Positions 24,486 through 32,958 of a stretch of DNA of 64,000 nucleotides are shown in pieces. The stretch is taken from assembly GCF_011355085.1 (NCBI RefSeq), contig NZ_VXCP01000039.1, positions 1-64,000 of the forward strand, read 5' to 3'. Positions within the stretch are counted from its first letter, which is position 1. Each line of letters opens with the position of its first letter. Origin of the DNA: Pseudomonas akapageensis (lineage in GTDB: Bacteria; Pseudomonadota; Gammaproteobacteria; Pseudomonadales; Pseudomonadaceae). The translations under genes were made by a program, and so were the position numbers. The notes beneath the pieces were generated by a model, which saw only the letters and a program-made list of their open reading frames with translations, was not told where the DNA came from and did no database searches.

Positions 24486-26656
24486 ATCTGGGTTTCGTCG
24501 ACCTCCTCACGTATGTGCTGTTCGGCCTCAAATTGCTGGCGATCGTGCTCGCCAGCCTGATGTTCCTGCTCGGCCTGGATGACTTGTTCATTGACCTGGT
24601 GTATTGGGGGCGCAAGCTGATACGGCGCTTTCGCATCTATGACAAGTACGAGCGCGCCGACGAAAAACGCCTTTTTGAAGCCAAGGAAAAACCCCTTGCG
24701 ATCATGGTCCCGGCGTGGAACGAGGTCGGGGTCGTGGGTGAAATGGCCCGCCTGGCGGCCTCGACCCTCGATTACGAGAACTACCAGATCTTCGTCGGCA
24801 CCTACCCCAACGACCCGGAAACCCAGGCCGACGTGGACGCGGTCTGCCAGCACTACCCCAACGTGCACAAGGTGGTCTGTGCCCGCCCCGGCCCGACCAG
24901 CAAGGCCGACTGCCTGAACAACGTGATCGACGCGATCCTGCGTTTCGAGAGCAATGCAAAGATCGAGTTCGCCGGTTTCATCCTGCATGACGCCGAAGAC
25001 GTCATCTCGCCCATGGAACTGCGCCTGTTCAACTACCTGGTGCCGGCCAAGGACCTGATCCAGATTCCGGTCTACCCCTTCGCCCCCGAGTGGCGCGGCT
25101 TCACCGCCGGGCACTATGTGGACGAGTTCGCGGAAAACCATGGCAAGGACGTCATCGTCCGCGAAGCGCTGACCGGGCAGGTCCCCAGTGCCGGCGTCGG
25201 GACCTGCTTCAGCCGCCGGGCCATCAGTGCGCTGCTCGAGGACGGCGACGGCATTGCCTTCGACGTGCAAAGCCTGACCGAAGATTACGACATCGGTTTT
25301 CGCCTCAAGCAAAAAGGCATGAAATGCATTTTTGCCCGTTACTCGATCACCGACCCGGCGCTTGCCCTCAAGCGCGACTGGTCATGGGGCATGAGCAAGG
25401 AATTCTCCCAGGTCATCTGCGTGCGCGAGCACTTCCCCCGTGAGTGGAAGACCGCCATCCGGCAGAAATCGCGCTGGATCGTCGGCATCGTCTTCCAGGG
25501 CACCACCAACCTGGGCTGGAGTCCCAAGGGGCTGCTCAATTACTTCCTCTGGCGCGACCGCCGCGGGTTGATCGCCTACCTGCTGAGTTTCCTGGTCAAC
25601 CTGTTGTTCCTGGTGCTGGTGGCCATGTGGCTGGTCACGGTCATCTCCCCCAGTGCCTGGCACTTCCCTTCGATCCTGTCCGACAGCGTGCTGTTGTCGA
25701 CCCTGCTCTGGCTCAACGGCTTTTTGCTGCTCAATCGATTGTTTCAGCGCGGCTACTTCGTGACGCGCTACTACGGCATCGTCGAAGGCCTGCTCTCGGC
25801 GCCGCGGATGATGTGGAGCAACTTCGTCAACTTCTTCGCCAACCTGCGGGCCCTGCGCCAGGTCATGGAAATGGGCGACTCGCGCCGGGTTGCCTGGGAC
25901 AAGACCACCCACGAATTCCCTGCCCTCACCACCCCCATGCGTACGCCGCTGGGGCACCGCCTGATCGCCAAGGGCCTGATCACCGAAGAGCAACTGCAGG
26001 CAGCCATCACCCATCCGATCCATCGTCCCCTGGGCGTCAAGCTGCTGCAGCTCGGAATGATCGACAGCCTGCACCTGGTGAAGGTCCTGGCCGAACAACT
26101 GGAGATGGAATGGGCACCGCTCAACCCCTTCTCCCTGGACCGGCAACTGATCGAGAAGATGCCACGGCGCCTGGCCCTGCACTATGCGGTGCTGCCGGTT
26201 GCCGAGGAGGACCAGACCCTGGTGCTGGCCTGCGAGGGCCCGGTCAGCCAGGTCTCGCTCGGCGCAATCAGCCGCCAGCTCAAGCGCCCGGTGCGGTGCC
26301 GCCTGGCGCCCCAGGGCCGGGTTACCCTGGGTCTGCGCTACTGGTACCCCGGCCCCCGGCAAAATGAAGATACCCGGCATATGCTGGAAGTATTGGAAGC
26401 CCATCAGGACGATGCCGGCCTGATCGAACGGGTCAGTCACCATCAAGTCCTGCTGGGCAGCCTGCTGCAGGCACGCGGCCTGGTCCCCACCAGCCTGTTC
26501 AATCAGGCCTTGATCGATTACAACGCCGACCGGATGTCACTCGGCGAACATCTGATCGAACGGGGCATGATCACCGCGCAGATCCTGCAGGACACCCTGC
26601 GCGATCAGGCCGAAGAACAGCAGGCGGCCTTTCGCATCGTGCGGGAGGTGGCATGA
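24482..26656 (+). CDS. nfrB: NfrB-like membrane glycosyltransferase with C-terminal MshEN c-di-GMP-binding repeats
   Basis: A 724-residue GT2 synthase. TM near 10-40; catalytic part with VPAWNE, ILHDAEDVISP (DxD-like), SLTEDYDIGF and QKSRW (Q-x-x-R-W), all as in processive glycan synthases; more TM helices at about 360-440. The C-terminal third has four LGxxL...G...L half-motifs, at about 490, 517, 658 and 687, i.e. two pairs of the MshEN type. The MshEN arginine of RLGxxLL is P in the first two. E. coli NfrB, the N4 phage adsorption factor, binds c-di-GMP by such a domain. It overlaps wecB and nfrA (ATGA at both ends). Confidence 0.93.
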   Translation: MNLGFVDLLTYVLFGLKLLAIVLASLMFLLGLDDLFIDLVYWGRKLIRRFRIYDKYERADEKRLFEAKEKPLAIMVPAWNEVGVVGEMARLAASTLDYENYQIFVGTYPNDPETQADVDAVCQHYPNVHKVVCARPGPTSKADCLNNVIDAILRFESNAKIEFAGFILHDAEDVISPMELRLFNYLVPAKDLIQIPVYPFAPEWRGFTAGHYVDEFAENHGKDVIVREALTGQVPSAGVGTCFSRRAISALLEDGDGIAFDVQSLTEDYDIGFRLKQKGMKCIFARYSITDPALALKRDWSWGMSKEFSQVICVREHFPREWKTAIRQKSRWIVGIVFQGTTNLGWSPKGLLNYFLWRDRRGLIAYLLSFLVNLLFLVLVAMWLVTVISPSAWHFPSILSDSVLLSTLLWLNGFLLLNRLFQRGYFVTRYYGIVEGLLSAPRMMWSNFVNFFANLRALRQVMEMGDSRRVAWDKTTHEFPALTTPMRTPLGHRLIAKGLITEEQLQAAITHPIHRPLGVKLLQLGMIDSLHLVKVLAEQLEMEWAPLNPFSLDRQLIEKMPRRLALHYAVLPVAEEDQTLVLACEGPVSQVSLGAISRQLKRPVRCRLAPQGRVTLGLRYWYPGPRQNEDTRHMLEVLEAHQDDAGLIERVSHHQVLLGSLLQARGLVPTSLFNQALIDYNADRMSLGEHLIERGMITAQILQDTLRDQAEEQQAAFRIVREVA

Positions 26657-29600
26657 ACAAAGGCCCGGCACTGATCCTCGGCAGCCTCCTGCTTTCCCTG
26701 TGCAGCAGCGCATTGCAGGCCGAAAACCTCAGCGACTTCGAGCGTTTTCGCAGCTATCCCTACCTGGACCGCAGCTACCGCGAGGCGAAGAAACAGAACT
26801 GGGCAGAGGTCGAGCGCCTGACCCGGCACCTGCTCGAACTGGTCCCAAAAAACGAAGAGGCACGCGTACTGCTGGTCCAGGCCCTGGCCAAACAACGACG
26901 TTACCGCGATGCAATGCAGGCCGCCGAACCCTTGGGAAACAGCGGAGACTACGGCGATGCCCTGCTCAACCTGCGCCTGACCTGGATCGCCCAGGACCCA
27001 CCCGGTCCCTCTCAGGTACAGGAATGGCTGGCCCAGAGCAATGGCAGCCAGCGTGTACGCTTGTGGCAGGCCTACAGCTTGAGCCTCGCCAGGTTCGGTG
27101 GCGCGAAACGGGCCCTGGACTGGCTCAACGAGGTACAACCCAAGGGCGATGAAAACGTCCTGCGCCTGGCCCGGGCCAACTGGGCCGAGCAATTGCGCGA
27201 CTGGGACACCACCATTGAAGAGCTGGCGCCATTGGCAGCACGCGGTGAACTGCCACCCAAGGACTGGGAGCGATTGGCCAACGCCTACATCCAGAAGCTG
27301 GACGAGAAACCCTTGCAGGCCCTGCTGCAGCACGCTCCAACACCTGCGGCGGCACGCAAGGCGCGCCTGGCAATGGCCGATCGCGCGATTGCCCTGGGCC
27401 ACGCCGAACAGGCCCAGCGCTGGCTGCAAACGCTGCCGGCCGAAGACCTTGCCCGCCCCGAACAACGCCAACAGCTCTGGGAGCTCGCCCGGGAAACCAA
27501 CGACACCAGGCTGGTTGAACAACTCAGCGCTGATCTGCAACGACCGTGTCTTGAAACCGTGGACTGGCTATCGCGACGTGACCCGCAAGCCGCCCTGGAG
27601 CGGTTGCACGGTTGCCGCGCCAGCGACGACCCGAAAACCTGGCTGATCCTGGCCCAGCGCCTGCAAGCCAACGATCTGCTGCAAACCCAGCGATTGCCCG
27701 AGCCCTGGGACACGGCCCGCCGCGAACAGCTGCTCGATGCCCTGCAGCAACAGGGCAACTCGAAACAGGTCCTGGCATTCCTTGCGCAGCAACCACAGAC
27801 CCCGGACGTGCTCAAAAGACGCGCCGAACTGTTGCAGGCAGGCGGCCGCACACGCGAGGCGGCCGAGCTTTGGGAACGCCATTATCGCCAGAGCGGCAGT
27901 CTGGCCTCACTCGACCAGGCGACTTACCTGAACCTGAAAAACGGCGAGCGGGCACACACCAGGCAGTTGCTCGAACAGGCGTACGACCGCCACCAGGGGC
28001 GCCTTCCGCCGGCATTGCTGCAGCGCCTTGCCGGCATGTACACCCAGGCAGACAGCCCGATCGATGTACAGCGCATGAGCGCACTGGTCAACCGTGTCGA
28101 CCCGGCAAACCGTGCCCAACTGCTCGGGCGCCTCGCCGAAACCGGACATTGCGATGCCGTGCGCCAGGCCATCGGCCCGCAACCGACCGAAGTCGGGCAA
28201 CTGCGTGCCCTGGGGCGCTGCTCGATGCCCGACAACCCTGGTCAAGCCGTGACCTACTACCAGGCGGCCGAACGCCTCGGCGATCGCGGCAGCCGGATAC
28301 CCCTGGCTTATGCCCTGGACGCCGCCGGCGACCCGGTCGCCGCCCAGGGCATCTGGAACACCCTGAGCCCCGCCGAGTGGACCGACAACGCCCGCCTGAC
28401 CGCCGCCCGCAGCGCCCTGAATGCCCATGACCCGGCCCGGGCCGAGCAGCACTGGGAGAAAGTCCCCCACACCAGTGCCGATGACTGGGCCCTGGGCGCC
28501 GCCATCGCCCAGCAGCAGAACAACCCGGGGCTGGCCCTTGAACGCCAACGCCAGGCCCTGCAACACCAGCCACGGGCCGACCACTACTACGCGGCCTCGG
28601 TGACCGCCCAGCAAGCGGGCGACACGGCCCAGAGCACCGCCTGGCTTGCCGAAGCCGTGCGCCTGGATCCCGCCCAACCGCGCTACCGCGCCGACTACGG
28701 CATGCGCCTGGCCGGCGCCGACACCCCTGAGGTACGTCGCCAATCGATTCCCTACCTGCAACAGGCCACCGCAGCCTTCCCCGAGGACTACCGCCTGGGC
28801 GAAACCCTGGCCTGGCGCTACGCCGAAGCCGAGGACAGCGCCGCAGCCCGCGAGGAGCTGCGCCGCGTCCTCGACGTGGAAGAAACGGTGGTGAATGGCG
28901 ACGACGAATACGGCAGCCTTGAAGCCCGCAAGTATCGCCAGCGCCGCGCCCACGAAACCCTCTCGCGGCGTGACAGTCGGACCCTGGCCAGCACCTGGTC
29001 GCCGGCCGGCGTCTCGACCAACGACAACTTTCTCAACACAGATTCGCAACAGAATGGCACGCAAGAACGCCGGGCGACCTCGCAAAACGTCCAGATCGCC
29101 ATGTGGGATCATGCATTGGGCGATGAACCGAGCCGCAACGGCAGCACCTTGTCAGTCTATGCCCGCGCCCTGCTGGGCGGTCAGGGGCGCTACGAATACG
29201 GCCAGTTCCTCGGCACCGGCGTGGGCCTGCGTTACAAGCCGTTCGGTGATTCGAACCTGAACCTCTACAGCGAGTTTTATCGGCAGATCCAACTCAGCGA
29301 CGAGGACTATGACAGCCTGAGCCTGGGTGAAACGCTCAACCCGAACAAGGTCCAGGACGGCTATGACGACCTGATCAATCACGGCGACAGCAGCAATGAC
29401 CTGTTGCTGCGTGCCACCGCCTCGTATTTCGACCAGGGCGAGTATCGCAATGACTGGCGCATCGATGAAAACGACTGGAACGAACGCTTCCTCTACCTCG
29501 ACGCCGCCTGGTGGACCCGCGCCGGCGACCATGCCTGGTTGTCGCGCTACCAGCAGGGGCACGCCTGGAAACTGCCGGTCAACTCACCCCAGACCCTGAT

Positions 29601-29823
29601 GCCCTACGGCTTTGCCGAATTCGCCAGCCAGGACCCGGACAACGACTGGCGCCAGGACCTGCGCGCCGGGGTCGGCGCCCGTTGGCAATGGTGGTTCAAT
29701 GGCGACCGCTACAACGCCTACCGCGGCCATCTGACAGTGCGCACCGAATATCAGCAAGCGCTCGGCGGCAATCTGTATGAACGCGCCAACGGCGTATTGC
29801 TCGGCGTGGAGCTGGATTTCTGA
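26653..29823 (+). CDS. nfrA: NfrA-like outer-membrane polysaccharide export protein (TPR + beta-barrel)
   Basis: A 1056-residue outer-membrane protein. Signal peptide 1-23 (cut after LQA), a long alpha-helical TPR-rich periplasmic part (about 40-770), then the NfrA_C barrel (about 780-1056) with alternating strands (YARALLGGQGRYEYGQF, GVGLRYKPF, LNLYSEFYRQIQL) ending in the outer-membrane signature LGVELDF with terminal F. NfrA is the N4 phage receptor in E. coli and is thought to export the NfrB glycan. It begins inside the nfrB stop and ends overlapping the next ATG, so it is translationally coupled on both sides. Confidence 0.93.
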   Translation: MNKGPALILGSLLLSLCSSALQAENLSDFERFRSYPYLDRSYREAKKQNWAEVERLTRHLLELVPKNEEARVLLVQALAKQRRYRDAMQAAEPLGNSGDYGDALLNLRLTWIAQDPPGPSQVQEWLAQSNGSQRVRLWQAYSLSLARFGGAKRALDWLNEVQPKGDENVLRLARANWAEQLRDWDTTIEELAPLAARGELPPKDWERLANAYIQKLDEKPLQALLQHAPTPAAARKARLAMADRAIALGHAEQAQRWLQTLPAEDLARPEQRQQLWELARETNDTRLVEQLSADLQRPCLETVDWLSRRDPQAALERLHGCRASDDPKTWLILAQRLQANDLLQTQRLPEPWDTARREQLLDALQQQGNSKQVLAFLAQQPQTPDVLKRRAELLQAGGRTREAAELWERHYRQSGSLASLDQATYLNLKNGERAHTRQLLEQAYDRHQGRLPPALLQRLAGMYTQADSPIDVQRMSALVNRVDPANRAQLLGRLAETGHCDAVRQAIGPQPTEVGQLRALGRCSMPDNPGQAVTYYQAAERLGDRGSRIPLAYALDAAGDPVAAQGIWNTLSPAEWTDNARLTAARSALNAHDPARAEQHWEKVPHTSADDWALGAAIAQQQNNPGLALERQRQALQHQPRADHYYAASVTAQQAGDTAQSTAWLAEAVRLDPAQPRYRADYGMRLAGADTPEVRRQSIPYLQQATAAFPEDYRLGETLAWRYAEAEDSAAAREELRRVLDVEETVVNGDDEYGSLEARKYRQRRAHETLSRRDSRTLASTWSPAGVSTNDNFLNTDSQQNGTQERRATSQNVQIAMWDHALGDEPSRNGSTLSVYARALLGGQGRYEYGQFLGTGVGLRYKPFGDSNLNLYSEFYRQIQLSDEDYDSLSLGETLNPNKVQDGYDDLINHGDSSNDLLLRATASYFDQGEYRNDWRIDENDWNERFLYLDAAWWTRAGDHAWLSRYQQGHAWKLPVNSPQTLMPYGFAEFASQDPDNDWRQDLRAGVGARWQWWFNGDRYNAYRGHLTVRTEYQQALGGNLYERANGVLLGVELDF

Positions 29824-30680
29824 TGCGTGCCCTTTTGCTGGCCTGCCTGATGCTCGCGACCGTGCAATCGGCCCACGCCGATGAACGGATCTTCTACCAG
29901 CCACTCAACAGCGATGCACAGCTGAGCCCTGCGCAATGGCGACAGATCTGGCATGACAGCGTCAAGCAGGGCGCGCATACCCTGATCGTGCAATGGACGG
30001 CTTACGGCGACCAGGGCTTCGGCGGTGCCGATGGCTGGCTGGCCAACAGCTTGCGCCAGGCCCATGGGCAAGGCCTGAAACTGGTAGTCGGCCTGGCCAT
30101 GGACGCGGCCTACTATCAGCGCATCAACCAGCTCGACAGCGCTGGTCTCGCCAACTATTGGGCCGCGCAGCTGGGGCAGTCGCTGGCTCAGCAGCGGCAG
30201 GTGCGCCAACACTGGAACCTGCCGGTGGAAGGCTGGTACCTGCCCATGGAGCTGGATGATTTCCACTTCCTCGATGGCGGGCGTCGCGAGCAATTGCAAC
30301 GTCAACTCCAGGCGTTCAGCGCAAAGCTCGATGCGCCCTTGCATATCAGCGCCTTCAGCGTCGGCAAGCTGTCGCCATCCGTACAGGCCCAATGGCTGGC
30401 ACAGCTGGCCGCCCTGAAGATCCAGGTCTGGTGGCAGGACGGTGTCGGTACCGGGCGCCTGCCGGCCCTGGTGCGTGAAGGGTACGCCGCCGCCCTGCCC
30501 TGCACCATTGGCATCGTGCATGAAGCGTTCCGGCAAACCAGCAAACCGGACCAACCGTTTCGCGCAGAACCGGCCAAACCTGCCTCGATCGGCAGCGGCT
30601 GCCACCCCACGGCTGTTTTCGAACTGCGCTACCGGCCCTGGGGACGCTCGTTGCTGGCAAGCCAGCACAAGGCGCCGTAA
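29823..30680 (+). CDS. DUF4434-like periplasmic TIM-barrel protein, putative glycoside hydrolase
   Basis: A 285-residue exported protein: signal peptide 1-19 (ATVQSAHA/DE), then IFYQPLNSDAQLSPAQWRQIWHDSVKQGAHTLIVQWTAYG, GLKLVVGLAMDAAYYQR, GWYLPMELDDFHF and IQVWWQDGVG, a pattern of strand-end acidic residues like DUF4434/GH TIM barrels. The E of PMELDD may be catalytic. It overlaps nfrA (TGATG) and so belongs to the wecB-nfrBA operon; a glycan-trimming role is inferred from position. The family call is by pattern only. Confidence 0.7.
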   Translation: MRALLLACLMLATVQSAHADERIFYQPLNSDAQLSPAQWRQIWHDSVKQGAHTLIVQWTAYGDQGFGGADGWLANSLRQAHGQGLKLVVGLAMDAAYYQRINQLDSAGLANYWAAQLGQSLAQQRQVRQHWNLPVEGWYLPMELDDFHFLDGGRREQLQRQLQAFSAKLDAPLHISAFSVGKLSPSVQAQWLAQLAALKIQVWWQDGVGTGRLPALVREGYAAALPCTIGIVHEAFRQTSKPDQPFRAEPAKPASIGSGCHPTAVFELRYRPWGRSLLASQHKAP

Positions 30681-30719
30681 TCTCCGAATATAAAGTCAAG
30701 AACCCCGGCAAGGCATTCC

Positions 30720-31847
30720 ATGTTCAAGACCATTGAAGCGCAACTTCTCAAAGACACCACCCCGCCCGCCTTGCGCGCGGAGTTCTGGCAGTACGACTTC
30801 GAGCGCCTGCGCACCTACAGCCTGCTGGTGTACTGCGCCAGTGTCGCCATCTGGGTGATGTTCGACCTGATCTTGAGCTTCCAGGGTGGACAGGGCTTTA
30901 CCTACAAGTCGGTGCTGATCATCAGCGCAATGCTACTGCACGTACTTGCACTGGTGTTCATTCGCAAGGCGCAGCATTTCCAGGTGCTCAACATCGTCTT
31001 CGCAGCGATCATGGCCCTGTCCATTCGCCTGGTGATGACAGGCGTGCTGCCGAATCTGCACCCCGCCTGGCTGGTCATCGGCGCCGCGACCATTCTCTTC
31101 AGCTCTTCAGTGATGCCCCTGCGCCGCTGGTCGTTCTTTACCACCCTGGGTGTGACCTGGGCCATCCTCAACCCCTATTACGAGTTCGACCACCTGTTCG
31201 ACCTCCGGGGCTCGATGACGCTGTGCTACATCAGCTTTGTCAGCGGCCTGGTCATCTACAGTTACATCACCACACGCCGGGCCAAACTGCAGAACTTCCA
31301 GATGTCCAGATTGCTGCTGCAGCTGGCCTATCTGGACACCCTGACCGAGATCCCCAATCGGCGTTCGTTCATGACCAAGGCCCAGGGGCAGATCAAAAAG
31401 GCGGTCGACGCACGGGATCACTACCTGGCCATGGTCGATATCGACAACTTCAAGAAGGTCAACGATCAGTTCGGCCACGATGTCGGCGATATCGTCCTCA
31501 AACGCGTTGCCGCCAATATCAAGGCGTCGATGCCCGAGTTCGAATTCGCCCGCCTGGGCGGTGAAGAGTTTGCCATCTATCTGTGGGGGCTGACCCAGGC
31601 CGAGGCCGAGCGACGGGTCGCGGCCCTGTGCCTTGAGGTGCGCAGCGACCCGGCCCAATACCCGGTCACCATCAGCATCGGCCTGACTCACATCGAAGCC
31701 GACGATACCCTGACCTGCGCGCTGATCAAGGCTGACGCCGCCTTGTACGACTCCAAGCACACCGGCAAGGACAAGTACACCCTGCACCCCGGTTCAGCCC
31801 CCGTCGATGACCGTCACGGTCGCCGTGGTACCGGCACGCAGGCGTAG
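30720..31847 (+). CDS. membrane diguanylate cyclase (GGDEF) linked to the Nfr operon
   Basis: A 375-residue protein. Six hydrophobic segments (about 35-185) form a MHYT/7TM-like sensor unit; a GGDEF domain follows from about 200, with TLTEIPNRRSF, VDIDNFKKVNDQFGHDVGD and active-site GGEEF (280-284). The RxxD inhibitory site expected five residues before it is absent (MPEF there). It lies 39 bp after the DUF4434 gene, same strand, so it probably belongs to the transcript and supplies c-di-GMP to NfrB locally. Its last 54 bp overlap the convergent aaeA-like gene. Confidence 0.93.
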   Translation: MFKTIEAQLLKDTTPPALRAEFWQYDFERLRTYSLLVYCASVAIWVMFDLILSFQGGQGFTYKSVLIISAMLLHVLALVFIRKAQHFQVLNIVFAAIMALSIRLVMTGVLPNLHPAWLVIGAATILFSSSVMPLRRWSFFTTLGVTWAILNPYYEFDHLFDLRGSMTLCYISFVSGLVIYSYITTRRAKLQNFQMSRLLLQLAYLDTLTEIPNRRSFMTKAQGQIKKAVDARDHYLAMVDIDNFKKVNDQFGHDVGDIVLKRVAANIKASMPEFEFARLGGEEFAIYLWGLTQAEAERRVAALCLEVRSDPAQYPVTISIGLTHIEADDTLTCALIKADAALYDSKHTGKDKYTLHPGSAPVDDRHGRRGTGTQA

Positions 31848-32750
31848 CTGTTCGGCAACCTGCGCATCCACGCGGATCCGCACCGGCACCCGCTGGGCCA
31901 GTTTGACCCAGGTGTAGCTCGGGTTGATGTTGGCCAGCAAGCGCAGGCCGGGCAAGTTCTCGCGGTCGCTGATGGCGAAGGCGATGCTCTCGACCACCCC
32001 CTCGAAACGCTCGCCGCTCATGAGCTGGATCCTGACCCGGTCACCCTCGTGGATACGCGGCAACTTGGTCTCCTCGAAGTACCCGCTGACATAGAACGAC
32101 TGGCTGTCGACCAGCGCCAGCAAGGCGTTGCCCGCCATGGCGTAATCACCCTGGCGGGTGAGCAGATTGGTCACGTAGCCGGTGACCTGGGAGTGCACTT
32201 GCGTGCGCTGCAGGTCCAGTTCGGACTGAGTCAACGCCGCCTCCGCCAACTGCACATTGGCCTGGGCCAGCCCCAGGTTGGCCTGTTCACGCAACAGCTG
32301 CGCCTCGGCGACGGCAACGTCGGTGTGGGCCTTCTCCCATTCTTCGTTGGAAATCGCGGATTTTTGCCTGAGCTGGCTACGCCGACTTTCCTCGCTGCGT
32401 CGTTGGTGCAATTGCGCCTGAACCTCCACGATCGCAGCCTGCGACTGGCCAAGGCTGGCGCGTGAAACCTCGACCGCGCGGCGGGCACGGAGTACCGCCA
32501 ACTCGTAGCGTTCCGGGTCGATCTCGAGCAGCAGATCGCCCTTTTCCACGTGCTGGTTGTCGTGCACCAGCAGCTTGACGATCCGGCCCGAGACATCGGC
32601 TGACAGTGTGACGACATCGGCTCGCACGCGCGCATCGCGGGTCCAGGGTGAGCGCGTGTAATACTCCCAGGCGTACCAGCCCAACACCAGGGCCAGGAAC
32701 ACTACCCCCAGGGTAACCAGTTGCGCCGAGACTTTCTTCCATTCGGTCAT
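31794..32750 (-). CDS. aaeA: HlyD/AaeA-type periplasmic adaptor subunit
   Basis: A 318-residue membrane fusion protein: one N-terminal TM (about 10-30), lipoyl halves (VSGRIVKLLVHDNQHVEKGDLLLEID and the second VTNLLTRQGDYAMAG), a coiled-coil hairpin between them (about 85-180), and a beta-barrel (YVSGYFEETKLPRIHEGDRVRI). It is the third gene of an aaeB-DUF1656-aaeA set, exporting aromatic carboxylic acids or related compounds. Its 3' end overlaps the diguanylate cyclase by 54 bp, convergent. Confidence 0.92.
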   Translation of the reverse strand: MTEWKKVSAQLVTLGVVFLALVLGWYAWEYYTRSPWTRDARVRADVVTLSADVSGRIVKLLVHDNQHVEKGDLLLEIDPERYELAVLRARRAVEVSRASLGQSQAAIVEVQAQLHQRRSEESRRSQLRQKSAISNEEWEKAHTDVAVAEAQLLREQANLGLAQANVQLAEAALTQSELDLQRTQVHSQVTGYVTNLLTRQGDYAMAGNALLALVDSQSFYVSGYFEETKLPRIHEGDRVRIQLMSGERFEGVVESIAFAISDRENLPGLRLLANINPSYTWVKLAQRVPVRIRVDAQVAEQLRLRAGTTATVTVIDGG

Positions 32751-32751
32751 A

Positions 32752-32958
32752 TCAGCTCCAGGCGCCCATGGCCAACACCAGGGCCGAGCACAATCCAGCG
32801 TACAGTGCCCCTTCGAACAAGGCCGGGTGCCAGACCAGGCGCATGATGCCCAGACGCCGCAAACTCCAGCTCAACAGCAAAAACACCGGCAGTGCCAGCA
32901 ACAGGGCCTGGGCCAGTGGCGGCAGGTAGACACCGCCGATCTCGAAATCAATGGGCAT
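32752..32958 (-). CDS. aaeX: DUF1656 small membrane protein (AaeX-like)
   Basis: A 68-residue protein with two hydrophobic helices (about 12-32 and 45-65). The start MPIDFEIGGVYLPPLAQALLLALP is the DUF1656 pattern. Members always sit between the FUSC and HlyD genes of aae/emr-like pumps. It overlaps the aaeB stop by 11 bp and is followed at once by aaeA. The role is unknown, probably a structural subunit. Confidence 0.9.
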   Translation of the reverse strand: MPIDFEIGGVYLPPLAQALLLALPVFLLLSWSLRRLGIMRLVWHPALFEGALYAGLCSALVLAMGAWS

